Assembly: GCA_050736615.1 (NCBI GenBank)
Contig: JBOHWL010000118.1
Span: 1-42,282 of the forward strand
Reading direction: 5' to 3'
DNA length: 42,282 nt
DNA from: JBOHWJ01 sp050736615
GTDB lineage: Bacteria > Desulfobacterota > Binatia > Binatales > Binataceae
Shown: in pieces, positions 1 to 7,083 of the stretch
Layout of the letters: every line of letters begins with the position of its first letter
Position numbering within the stretch: the first letter of the stretch is position 1
Program-made: the position numbers and the translations under genes
Notes under the pieces: model-generated
The model's database searches: none
Seen by the model: only the letters and a program-made list of their open reading frames with translations
What the model was told of the DNA's origin: nothing

Positions 1-186
1 CACGGGCGCAGCGGCCTCGCGCATCTGATACGCGGTAGCGTGGCTGAAGAAGTAGGGCGGCATGCGCCGTGCCCGGTCCTGACGATCGGGCCCAATGCCT
101 TAGCAGCTCCTCGCCAGGCATCTCACACAATTTTGCGTTTCCCGTCCGCCGCGGATAAGCCAAATAATTTTTCAACTGAAGGTTAA
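1..186 (+). CDS. Universal stress protein (UspA family), 3' end only
   Basis: The window opens inside a reading frame that ends with TAA at 184-186. Its first 30 residues read HGRSGLAHLIRGSVAEEVGR followed by HAPCPVLTIGP. This is the C-terminal signature of UspA-fold proteins: the G-x9-G(S) nucleotide-binding loop, then the last beta strand with the HAPCPVL motif. A tail of about 30 residues after that strand is longer than usual and has no recognisable domain. Usp proteins are cytoplasmic and dimeric, often bind ATP, and act in stress survival. The start lies upstream of the window. Its position just before GYD and hemerythrin genes fits a stress-response neighbourhood. Confidence 0.85.
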   Translation, partial: HGRSGLAHLIRGSVAEEVGRHAPCPVLTIGPNALAAPRQASHTILRFPSAADKPNNFSTEG

Positions 187-231
187 GCGAATCCGCCTGA
201 TTAACGAACAACCACGGAAAGGAGGCTCGCA

Positions 232-534
232 ATGGAAACCTACGCGATGCTGACAAAACTTGCAGCCGATGCTCTGGACGATCCGAGCGCGGTGGCGCGA
301 TTGAACCGGGAACTCACGACGCGAATGACACGACAAGGCTTGCAGGTGAAATGGCTGGGCAATTATGCGGTGTCAGGACCGTACGACTATCTGGATATCT
401 TCGAGGCGCCCGACACGGAAACCGCGACCAAGGTGATGCTGTTGGTGCGTTCAATTGGCCATGCGACCGCCGAGACTTGGTTGGCGACCTCCTGGGATCG
501 CTTCGTCGATATGGCGAGCCGCTTGAAGAGCTGA
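232..534 (+). CDS. GYD domain protein
   Basis: A 100-residue protein of the GYD family (dimeric alpha/beta barrel type). The motif that names the family is visible as GPYDYLDIFEAPD at about residues 49-61, preceded by VKWLGNYAV and followed by the conserved HATAETW segment near residues 77-83. Members are small cytoplasmic proteins of unknown biochemical role, often beside stress or redox genes. The ATG at 232 is supported by a strong ribosome-binding site, GGAAAGGAGG, ending about 7 bases upstream. Length and start match the family. No partner is established; the neighbours (Usp, hemerythrin, NirK) suggest a stress context. Confidence 0.9.
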   Translation: METYAMLTKLAADALDDPSAVARLNRELTTRMTRQGLQVKWLGNYAVSGPYDYLDIFEAPDTETATKVMLLVRSIGHATAETWLATSWDRFVDMASRLKS

Positions 535-677
535 GTGTGGCCGACTGGTATCAGTATGGAGATCGTAAGCTTCAGAGGCCACCACCTGAATGAAGACAAG
601 CAACTACGCGCGCGGCCGCACGTTTCTCAATGGAAAGGTCTGGCGCACGCTTTGCGACGCGCAACATATGCAAAATC

Positions 678-887
678 ATGAACGACAATAAATTCCAGTT
701 TTTCGACCAATCCACTATCGGGGCGCCCACTCCTGGCACCGTCTTGAGCGGTGTCGCGCATGAAGCCTGGAAATCCTCCGCCACGCCTGAGGAGTGGCTG
801 GATCGGCACGCGCTTATGCGCTGGGCGGACGACGGTGGTTCTAGTCCGATCGAAAACCGAATCGTGGAGCCGCAGGTCCAAGGATGA
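678..887 (+). CDS. Possible small hypothetical protein
   Basis: A 69-residue frame starting MNDNKFQFFDQS lies alone between the GYD gene and the CopD-like gene. It has no recognisable domain, signal peptide or membrane segment, and no clear ribosome-binding site before the ATG. Its composition is ordinary, with an acidic stretch (WADDGG) and no low-complexity runs. I cannot assign a function. It may be a real small gene, a decayed remnant or a chance frame. The rest of 535-1013 shows nothing else I can support. Confidence 0.25.
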   Translation: MNDNKFQFFDQSTIGAPTPGTVLSGVAHEAWKSSATPEEWLDRHALMRWADDGGSSPIENRIVEPQVQG

Positions 888-1013
888 CCAGACAAGCGAT
901 CGGACACGCAGCGCGCCCGAGAACGCGCCGGATGACGTTTTTTTTACCATGAGTTACGCGATCTCAATGTCGTCGCAGCAAGGACGCAGGTTTGCGATCG
1001 ATGAGGCGGGTAG

Positions 1014-1490
1014 GTGACCTACCGATGGTTCGTGGTCGCACGCATTCTGCACGTACTTGCGATTGTGGTGTGGATCGGCGGCATTGCCGCAATCACAACC
1101 ATCGTATTTCCGGCGATGCGGCGGGTTGATTCCAACGAACAGAAGGTTTGGCTGTTCGAACGCATCGAGCGCAGCTTCCGTCCGCAGGCAAGGATCGCAT
1201 GGCTCATTGTTGGCCTGAGCGGCCTTTACATGGTGTGGGCGCTCAACCTCTGGTCGCGTTTTACCGAAGCTCGCTTTTGGTGGATGCATGCGATGGTGGG
1301 GTTGTGGCTGATTTTCGGACTGATGCTCTTTCTGATCGAGCCGTTGGTGGTCGGTCCGCGTCTGCGGCGCAAATTTATGACTGAGCCTGATATAGCGGTG
1401 GCACGGATCGCGGCCGTGCATTGGGTTTTGCTGGTATTGAGTCTATCCGTGATAGCCGTGGTGGTGGGCGGGATTTATGGCCTTTTTTGA
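1014..1490 (+). CDS. CopD-like integral membrane protein
   Basis: A 158-residue protein with four predicted membrane helices, at about residues 5-30, 58-76, 86-108 and 130-156. The first helix carries RILHVLAIVVWIGG, the signature of the CopD/DUF2269 type, where the His and the WIGG turn are conserved. Members are inner-membrane proteins linked to copper or heme handling or of unknown role. The start is GTG; the upstream GAGGCGGGTAG is a plausible ribosome-binding site. The 3' end overlaps the upstream end of the hemerythrin frame, so the two are probably co-transcribed. With the copper enzyme NirK 2 kb downstream, a metal-related role is possible but not shown. Confidence 0.75.
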   Translation: MTYRWFVVARILHVLAIVVWIGGIAAITTIVFPAMRRVDSNEQKVWLFERIERSFRPQARIAWLIVGLSGLYMVWALNLWSRFTEARFWWMHAMVGLWLIFGLMLFLIEPLVVGPRLRRKFMTEPDIAVARIAAVHWVLLVLSLSVIAVVVGGIYGLF

Positions 1491-1512
1491 GGTCAGATCG
1501 ATAGGCGCAAGC

Positions 1513-2082
1513 ATGACATCAACTCCAGCGGCTCCCGCCAAAAGCGCGACACCACCTGTTGCGCGCGAGAGCCTCGGTGAATTCATGACGGCCGAACACC
1601 GGCGGCTCGATAATCTGCTGGCGCAGGCCGCGGACGGCCGTAGGGTCGATATCGGCGCTTACGAATTGTTGCGAGAGGGTCTGCTCCGGCATATCAGAAT
1701 CGAAGAAAAGCTCCTGCTGCCGATGGCCGCACGGCGGCGCGGCGGCATCCCGCTGGTGCTCGCGGCGCGGCTACGGCTCGACCATGGAGCATTGGCGGCG
1801 CTGATGATGCTGCCGCCCGCCGCGCACACTTTTCGCGCGATTCGTGCGGTGCTCGACGCCCATAATCCGCTCGAAGAGAACGTGGGCGGCGTCTACCAAC
1901 AATGCGATAGCCTCGCCGGCGCGGAGCTCGATGAACTGCTGGCACGCAGTGCTGCGACTCCCGCGGTGCCGGTCTCGGCCTGGGTCGATAGTCCAAAGGT
2001 CATCGCCGCCGCGAAACGGATATTGGCGCGCGCCGGTTATGATCCCGCTTTGCTCGGGCCCGGGACGGGAGAGGTCAAATGA
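1513..2082 (+). CDS. Hemerythrin HHE domain protein
   Basis: An approximately 190-residue cytoplasmic four-helix protein of the hemerythrin HHE type. Iron-ligand motifs are visible in order: the first helix (FMTAEHRRLDNLL), then LLRHIRIEEKLLLP, then LDHGALAAL, then LDAHNPLEEN. Such proteins hold a non-heme di-iron site and bind O2 or NO or help repair Fe-S clusters. I chose the ATG at 1513 because an in-frame ATG at 1477 lies inside the preceding gene; the longer form cannot be excluded. The stop overlaps the next ATG at 2079 (ATGA), a sign of translational coupling. Closeness to an Fe-S protein and a NO-producing NirK fits a role in NO defence, by inference. Confidence 0.85.
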   Translation: MTSTPAAPAKSATPPVARESLGEFMTAEHRRLDNLLAQAADGRRVDIGAYELLREGLLRHIRIEEKLLLPMAARRRGGIPLVLAARLRLDHGALAALMMLPPAAHTFRAIRAVLDAHNPLEENVGGVYQQCDSLAGAELDELLARSAATPAVPVSAWVDSPKVIAAAKRILARAGYDPALLGPGTGEVK

Positions 2083-2252
2083 CCGGCGCGCGGCGGGTGT
2101 TCATCGTCGGTGGCGAATTCGGCGGCGCCCATGCCGCGCATGCGCTGCGGCGTGCGCCACAAACCGATGATCATGCGGCGGCCGGTCCGCCGCCGCATGA
2201 TCATCCCGATCCGTCGCCCCAATGCGCGGCCGATGTTTTGCCGCGCCCTTAA
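2079..2252 (+). pseudogene. Remnant of a type II NADH dehydrogenase start
   Basis: The ATG overlaps the hemerythrin stop. The first 27 residues, MTGARRVFIVGGEFGGAHAA then HALRRAP, match the N-terminal FAD-binding fold of NDH-2 type enzymes (normally RRVVIVGGGFGG-x-x-AARALRR). The second glycine position of the dinucleotide loop is Glu here. After residue 27 the homology stops and the frame becomes His/Asp/Pro-rich over a long inverted repeat, then ends at TAA 2250-2252. The rest of a roughly 400-residue enzyme is missing. I read this as a gene start left after deletion; a coupled 57-residue peptide is the alternative. Confidence 0.5.
2166..2205. repeat. Near-perfect hairpin, 16-17 bp stem
   Basis: GATGATCATGCGGCGG at 2166-2181 is exactly the reverse complement of 2190-2205; bases 2182 and 2189 also pair, leaving a 6-base loop. 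The palindrome sits inside the NDH-2 remnant, exactly where homology to the enzyme is lost. It has no T-run after it, so it is not a standard terminator. It may mark a fold-back deletion scar or act as an RNA structure between the hemerythrin and FrdB-like genes. Confidence 0.85.
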
Positions 2253-2309
2253 AAAGACGATTTATCGCGCCGACAGTTATGACCATTTCGATCAAAGAGG
2301 AGCCGACTC

Positions 2310-3056
2310 ATGCCGGATGTGGTGCTCATTGAAATAGCGCGCTTCTCGCCGGAAAGCGACCAAGAGCCGCGGTTCGACACCTTTGAGGTGCCGGACCGGC
2401 CGGATTGGATGGTGCTCGACGCGCTCAATTATATCAAGGATGAGATCGACGGTTCGCTCACCTTTCGCTGGTCCTGCCGGATGGGTATTTGCGGAAGCTG
2501 CGGAATGATGATCAACGGCCGCGAGTGGCTCGCCTGCGAAAGGCGCGTCAGCGACTTCGCTTCGGCTGGCCGCGTTCAGGTTGGTCCGCTGCGTCACTTT
2601 CCACTTGTTCGCGACCTTGTCATCGACATGACGGATTTCATCGAAAAGCTCGCAAAGGTGAATCCATGGCTGGTGCGCCGCGATGGCATGCTGCCGCCAC
2701 ATGAGGAATTCCTGCAGACGCCCGCCGAGTTAGAGGTCTACCGACAATACAGCATGTGCATCAACTGCGTGTTGTGCTTTTCTGCCTGTCCGGTGTACGG
2801 CCTCGACCCGGCCTTCGCCGGGCCCGCCACCATCGCGCTCGCGCAGCGTTGGAACATGGATTCACGCGATCAGGGCGCATCCGTCCGTAGCGACGTACTT
2901 TCCCAACACGACGGCATCTGGGATTGCGTGGTAATCGGCGAGTGCTCGGTGGTGTGCCCCAAGCAGGTCGATCCGTCACTGGCCATACAACAGTACAAGC
3001 TTACCGCGACCAGGGATTGGTTCCGATCTTTTCTGCCATCGCGCGACAAAAAATAA
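2310..3056 (+). CDS. Fumarate reductase/succinate dehydrogenase Fe-S subunit (orphan)
   Basis: A 248-residue FrdB/SdhB-type iron-sulfur protein that carries electrons between the flavoprotein and quinone sites of complex II enzymes. All three clusters are present: [2Fe-2S] ligands C56, C61, C64, C76; [4Fe-4S] C150, C153, C156 with C160; [3Fe-4S] region C206, C212, C216 within the FrdB-like motif CSVVCPKQVDP. The length is normal for the family. The ATG at 2310 has AGAGGAG upstream. No FrdA/SdhA flavoprotein and no membrane anchor is encoded in the window, which is unusual because these subunits are normally one operon. It may serve a complex encoded elsewhere or a different partner. Confidence 0.9.
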   Translation: MPDVVLIEIARFSPESDQEPRFDTFEVPDRPDWMVLDALNYIKDEIDGSLTFRWSCRMGICGSCGMMINGREWLACERRVSDFASAGRVQVGPLRHFPLVRDLVIDMTDFIEKLAKVNPWLVRRDGMLPPHEEFLQTPAELEVYRQYSMCINCVLCFSACPVYGLDPAFAGPATIALAQRWNMDSRDQGASVRSDVLSQHDGIWDCVVIGECSVVCPKQVDPSLAIQQYKLTATRDWFRSFLPSRDKK

Positions 3057-3100
3057 CGCGCAAGGCTAACAGGAATGGCGTACCAATTAAGGAGATTATC

Positions 3101-3679
3101 ATGCGCATACCCGGAGTTCCGAAAGAACGTACGTCGGGAAACGTTGCTCAAATCTATGAGAAAGCGACGGACAGATACGGGCGTGTGCCGACGCCCCTAA
3201 CCGCGCTCGCGCACTGCCCCGGCGTGCTCGAAACCTTGACCGCGCTATCAGGTGCGTTGGCCGGTTCTCAATCGGTGGAACCGCGGCTCAAGACCCTGGC
3301 CTGCCTGCGCGCGGCGCAGATCGCCGGCTGCCCCTTCTGAGTTGATATGAATTCTGCCGTTGGCAGAGCTCAGGGACTGCGCGATGAACAACTTGAAAAT
3401 CTAAGCGCATTCGCAACGAGCCCGCATTTCACCGCCAGCGAGCGCGCCGCGTTGCGGTATGCGGAGGGGATGACGCGAACGCCGGCGGAGGTGGCGGATG
3501 AGGTCTTCGACGAGGTAGGAAAATATTTCCGCACTGAGCAAATCGTCGAGCTGACCGCCGCGATTGCGCTGGAAAACTTCAGATCCCGTTTCAACCGCGC
3601 ACTCAAGATCGAGAGCGACGGTTTTTGCGAGCTCCCGCCCGACCATCCGGTCCGGCGCGCAATTGCCGGCCGGCACTGA
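3101..3679 (+). CDS. AhpD-like (CMD family) protein, probable selenoprotein with in-frame UGA
   Basis: The ATG at 3101 has a strong AAGGAG site. The frame runs 79 codons to UGA at 3338-3340, then stays open in the same frame to 3679 (192 residues if read through). The two parts together form one complete carboxymuconolactone decarboxylase/AhpD-like domain: K64 TLACLRAAQIAGCPF, the UGA, then VDMNSAVGRAQGL and the conserved SPHFTASERAALRYAE and EIVELTAAIALENFRSRFNR type segments. AhpD-like proteins use a CxxC thiol pair (C-x-F-C-V-D) as peroxidase or disulfide reductase; here it is C77-P-F-UGA80, so selenocysteine replaces the second Cys. A SECIS-like hairpin follows. The alternative is a nonsense mutation in a Cys codon. 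Confidence 0.85.
3348..3372 (+). promoter_or_regulatory. Candidate bacterial SECIS hairpin
   Basis: Six perfect pairs (3353-3358 with 3362-3367) close a three-base loop GTT at 3359-3361. A T-G wobble at 3352/3368, one mismatch at 3351/3369 and three further pairs (3348-3350 with 3370-3372) extend it. The loop begins 18 nt after the UGA at 3338-3340 and its first base is G. Known bacterial SECIS elements lie inside the coding region just after the Sec codon, with a small G-containing loop about 16-37 nt away, where SelB binds. The fit is good but by eye only. Confidence 0.65.
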
Positions 3680-3741
3680 CAGCCATTTCAGTGATCGAAA
3701 AGCCACCCACAAGAAACATTCTCCAAGCGAGGTTTGAACGG

Positions 3742-4821
3742 ATGACATCAACTATCACGCGCCGCGAACTCTTGCGTCTCGCCGGCACCGGCGCGGCGTT
3801 ACTGGGCGTCAGCGCCAGCGGCGCACTGGCGGCCTCCGGCGGAGAATCGGCTGATACCGGTCCTCAAGTCACGGCACTGGGCGCCGCGCCTGCGGCACAA
3901 AACCGCGGCGTGGTGGCCGACCCGGCCAACATACCTCCTCCGATTAAGCGGGAGCACGCGATTCATCACGAGATTGCACTTGAAGCGCTCGAAGTTGAAA
4001 GCGAGATCGAGCCCGGCTGCAATTACGCCTACATGACCTTCAACGGCCAGGTGCCCGGGCCGATGCTGCGGGTACGTCAGGGCGATACCGTCACCCTGAC
4101 GTTGCGCAACAATATTCATAGCACGACCTGGCATTCCATCGATCTGCATGCGGTTTATGGGCCCGGCGGCGCCGCGGACGTCCTGACGGTTCTGCCTGGC
4201 AAGTCCAAAAGCGTCACCTTCAAAACCATGTATCCAGGCGCCTTCACCTACCATTGCGCGGTGCCAGGCGAGATGGACATTCACATCGCGCGCGGGATGT
4301 TCGGCATGATCGTGGTCGAGCCCGAACACGGCCTGCCCCATGTCGACCACGAGTTTTATATCGGCCAGAACGAGACTTACACCAAGCAAAGGCCTGGCAG
4401 TCCTCCGGGAACGCGCGAGTTCGACGCCGAACGGTTGCTGAACGAAAGCGCGACCTACGTGATTTTCAACGGCGCGTACAATGCCCTTACCAGCAAGCGC
4501 TTCGGTGCGATGAAGGCCAAAGTGGGAGAGACCGTGCGCGTGTTCATGGTGAACGGCGGACCGAACCTGCTCTCGAGCTTGCATCCCATTGGCAATATCT
4601 GGTCGCGCACCTGGATCATGGGTGCGTTCGCGATGCCGCCCATGCGTTTTCTGCAGAGCGTCCCGGTACCGCCCGGCAACGCGATTGTAGGCGATATGGA
4701 GTTGCCGGTCCCGCAAACCATCAGGATTGTCGATCACGCCATGACTCGCGCGCTCAGCAAGGGTGCGATGGCCGAGATCGAAGTGACGGGCCCGGCCAAT
4801 CCGGCGGTGTTCAAGGCTTGA
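3742..4821 (+). CDS. nirK: Copper-containing nitrite reductase
   Basis: A 359-residue two-domain cupredoxin enzyme that reduces nitrite to NO in the periplasm. A twin-arginine signal (TRRELLR, hydrophobic stretch, cleavage near residue 31) is present. Type 1 copper ligands H131, C172, H181, M186 and type 2 ligands H136, H171, H332 are all visible, as are the catalytic D134 and H281; the C-x8-H-x4-M spacing equals that of classical NirK. I chose ATG 3742 because the signal peptide begins there; longer in-frame extension runs through the preceding gene. It is followed after 65 bp by a flavoprotein reductase. No nor genes or FNR box is evident, so the fate of NO is unclear. Confidence 0.92.
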   Translation: MTSTITRRELLRLAGTGAALLGVSASGALAASGGESADTGPQVTALGAAPAAQNRGVVADPANIPPPIKREHAIHHEIALEALEVESEIEPGCNYAYMTFNGQVPGPMLRVRQGDTVTLTLRNNIHSTTWHSIDLHAVYGPGGAADVLTVLPGKSKSVTFKTMYPGAFTYHCAVPGEMDIHIARGMFGMIVVEPEHGLPHVDHEFYIGQNETYTKQRPGSPPGTREFDAERLLNESATYVIFNGAYNALTSKRFGAMKAKVGETVRVFMVNGGPNLLSSLHPIGNIWSRTWIMGAFAMPPMRFLQSVPVPPGNAIVGDMELPVPQTIRIVDHAMTRALSKGAMAEIEVTGPANPAVFKA

Positions 4822-4886
4822 GCACACGAGATTTTTCGCCCTAAAGGGCACGAAAGTTGCGACATAAGTTCACCGGAGCGAAGAAT

Positions 4887-6071
4887 ATGCCGAGTTATAA
4901 ATATTTGATCGTTGGCGGCGGCATGACTGCGGATGCCGCCGTACGTGGCATACGCGAGATCGATGCTTCCGGCTCGATCGGCATCGTGAGCGCGGAACCG
5001 TCCCCTCCTTACGATCGGCCGCCGCTGACGAAGGCTTTGTGGAAAGGGAAACCATTCGAAAGCATTTGGCGCAAGACCGAAGAGGTTGCCAACGCGACGC
5101 TGCACCTGCGGACAACAATTACGCGCATCGATGTAGGGAACCGGTATGCGGCCAATGACGGCACAGGCCTGAGCTATTCCTATGACAAGCTGCTTCTGGC
5201 GACGGGCGGCACGCCTCGGCGCCTTCCATTCGGCAACGGGTCAATCATCTATTTCCGGACGCTCGAGGACTATCAGAAGCTGCGGTCACTGGCCGAGAAG
5301 GGCGACCGTTTCGCGATTATCGGCGGCGGCTTTATCGGTTCCGAAATTGCCGCCGCGTTGCGGATGAACGACAAGCAAGTCACCATGGTTTTCCCTGAAG
5401 ACGGCATCTGTGCCCGCCTTTTCCCATCCGATCTGGCAAAGTTTGTAACCGACTTTTACCGGCAAAAAGGGGTGGATGTGCTCCAAGGCAAGAGTGTCAA
5501 CGGCGTCGAAGCGGAGAAGAATCGCATGCGCGTTCATATCACGGACGCCAGACCGATCGACGTCGACGGGGTGGTGGCCGGGCTGGGGATCGTTCCAAAC
5601 TTGCAGTTGATCACTGACACTGGGCTGGAAGTGTCCGACGGCATCGCGGTGGACGAATTTCTTCGCACCTCACAAGCCGACATCTATGCCGCTGGAGACG
5701 TGGCCGCCTTTCGTAACCCCGCTCTCGGCAAGCGGATTCGCGTCGAGCACGAGGACAACGCCAACACGATGGGGCGCATCGCCGGGCGTAATATGGCGGG
5801 AGCGTCCGATCATTATGATCATTTGCCGTCTTTTTATTCGGACATGTTTGAATTGGGATACGAAGCGGTCGGGGAATTGGATGCACGCTTGCAAACCGTG
5901 AGCAAATGGAAGGAACCGTTTCGTGAAGGAATCGTCTACTATCTGCGCGAGGGCAGGATTCGTGGAGTATTGCTGTGGAATGTCTGGGAGAAAGTCGATG
6001 ATGCCCGTGCGGCAATCGCCCAAGCGCGATCATTTACCACGGCCGAACTCGATTCCCTGATTCCGCTTTGA
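4887..6071 (+). CDS. FAD-dependent NAD(P)H oxidoreductase (ferredoxin/rubredoxin reductase-like)
   Basis: A 394-residue pyridine-nucleotide-disulfide-type flavoprotein. The FAD loop is YLIVGGGMTADAAVRGI at about residues 5-21, the NAD(P)H loop FAIIGGGFIGSEIAAAL at about 143-160, and the second FAD motif IYAAGDVAAF near 267. The conserved PYDRPPLTK segment near residue 44 and a C-terminal reductase domain place it with AIF/BphA4-like ferredoxin reductases. It would pass electrons from NAD(P)H to a small Fe-S partner in the cytoplasm. ATG 4887 is preferred (GGAGCGAAG upstream) over one 30 bases earlier. No ferredoxin is encoded beside it. Confidence 0.88.
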   Translation: MPSYKYLIVGGGMTADAAVRGIREIDASGSIGIVSAEPSPPYDRPPLTKALWKGKPFESIWRKTEEVANATLHLRTTITRIDVGNRYAANDGTGLSYSYDKLLLATGGTPRRLPFGNGSIIYFRTLEDYQKLRSLAEKGDRFAIIGGGFIGSEIAAALRMNDKQVTMVFPEDGICARLFPSDLAKFVTDFYRQKGVDVLQGKSVNGVEAEKNRMRVHITDARPIDVDGVVAGLGIVPNLQLITDTGLEVSDGIAVDEFLRTSQADIYAAGDVAAFRNPALGKRIRVEHEDNANTMGRIAGRNMAGASDHYDHLPSFYSDMFELGYEAVGELDARLQTVSKWKEPFREGIVYYLREGRIRGVLLWNVWEKVDDARAAIAQARSFTTAELDSLIPL

Positions 6072-6143
6072 CGGCTTGAGATTGGCCACGCGTCCGGCAC
6101 GGTTTCAACCACGAACGAACCTAACCCACAACGCGGGGATTGG

Positions 6144-6518
6144 ATGATCACGATTAAACGCGCGTACGAAGCGCACGGTCGAGCCGATGGAACCAGAATC
6201 CTCGTGGACCGTCTGTGGCCGCGCGGTCTGAAAAAAGACGAGGTTCACATCGAAAAATGGATGCGCGAACTCGGACCCAGCAACGAATTGCGACGGTTTT
6301 TCGGCCATGACCCAGCGCGTTGGGAGGAATTTCATAAGCGCTACCTGCGCGAGCTCAAGCGTGCCGAAGCACGGCCCTTGTTGGATGAATTATTGGAAGT
6401 GGCGCGCGCGGGAACGCTGACGTTGGTTTACAGCGCCCGCGATGAGGAACACAACCAGGCGGTGGTGCTTAAAGAAGTTCTCGATTCAAAATTATCGCCC
6501 GATGATTTGCACGATTGA
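6144..6518 (+). CDS. DUF488 family protein
   Basis: A 124-residue soluble protein of the DUF488 family. The family pattern is clear: ITIKRAYE at the N-terminus, then RILVDRLWPRGLKKD near residues 18-32, WMRELGPSNELRRFFGHD near 39-56, and the C-terminal LVYSARDEEHNQAVVLKEVL. The family has conserved Arg/Trp/His residues and no established activity. Members are widespread and often sit with stress genes. The ATG lies about 70 bases after the flavoprotein gene, so co-transcription is possible. The length is normal. Confidence 0.88.
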   Translation: MITIKRAYEAHGRADGTRILVDRLWPRGLKKDEVHIEKWMRELGPSNELRRFFGHDPARWEEFHKRYLRELKRAEARPLLDELLEVARAGTLTLVYSARDEEHNQAVVLKEVLDSKLSPDDLHD

Positions 6519-7083
6519 ATGGAAAGATTGATAGCAAGGACTGGAAACACCGTCGAGATTAGAAACTTGCACATGGTCTTTCACAAATTAAATCGGGCGG
6601 GGTTATAAACCAGAGAGTGCCCGGGGCTCGATCGGGGTTCGAGATGGTAGTCGGTTCATAGACCTCGGGAAGCTCGGCACAAGGAAATTCTGCCATTCTG
6701 AGCACCGCCAGCGGAGCCGCTCTGTGCGGCGAAGCGAGCAGGCGAGTCTGCGAGCTGCGTATAAGAGCGAAGAATCCCGGACCTTTTTGATTTTGCGGGC
6801 TTTTTACCGGGATTCTTCACTTGCAGACTTCGTTCAGAATGACAAACGGGGCTTGCGCAGAGGTTCCCTAGCGTAGCCGAAGGCTATGTGGGCGAACGAG
6901 TTTGCGAGGTGTGCAACTAGATTAGTGAGGAACCCCAAAAACTGAAGGGTTCATCTTCAAATGCCGCACGATCTGTCCGCGGTCATCTTCCGCCGTGAGA
7001 TTTATCTGTCCCGCTCGGCGGCGATACGGAAGGAATAGTCCATGGATCTTCGACTCAAAGAATCTTGTTCAAGGAGACAGGTG
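6519..7083. other. 565-bp intergenic region with interspersed repeats
   Basis: No gene is supported here. It holds a 12-bp inverted repeat (6769-6780 and 6807-6818), a stretch at 6743-6760 matching 36014-36031 on the opposite strand in 17 of 18 bases, and 15 bases at 6855-6869 that are the exact reverse complement of 42223-42237. The phrase TTCAGAATGACA at 6832-6843 has a relative at 36083-36095. The pattern is that of a dispersed non-coding repeat family. Confidence 0.7.
6769..6818. repeat. 12-bp inverted repeat
   Basis: GAAGAATCCCGG at 6769-6780 is the exact reverse complement of CCGGGATTCTTC at 6807-6818, with a 26-base T-rich spacer. It could fold as a hairpin at the core of the repeat element in this gap. 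It lies about 250 bases after the DUF488 stop, far for its terminator. Confidence 0.75.

Noticed and set aside
3680..3741. FNR/Crp-type site upstream of nirK (TTCAGTGATCGAA near 3687)
   Set aside because: Only a loose match to TTGAT-N4-ATCAA; not good enough to call.
3799..4851. Long open frame (350 codons) on the minus strand opposite nirK
   Set aside because: It lies fully antisense to a gene with every NirK ligand in place, has no recognisable motif, and arises from high-GC codon bias.
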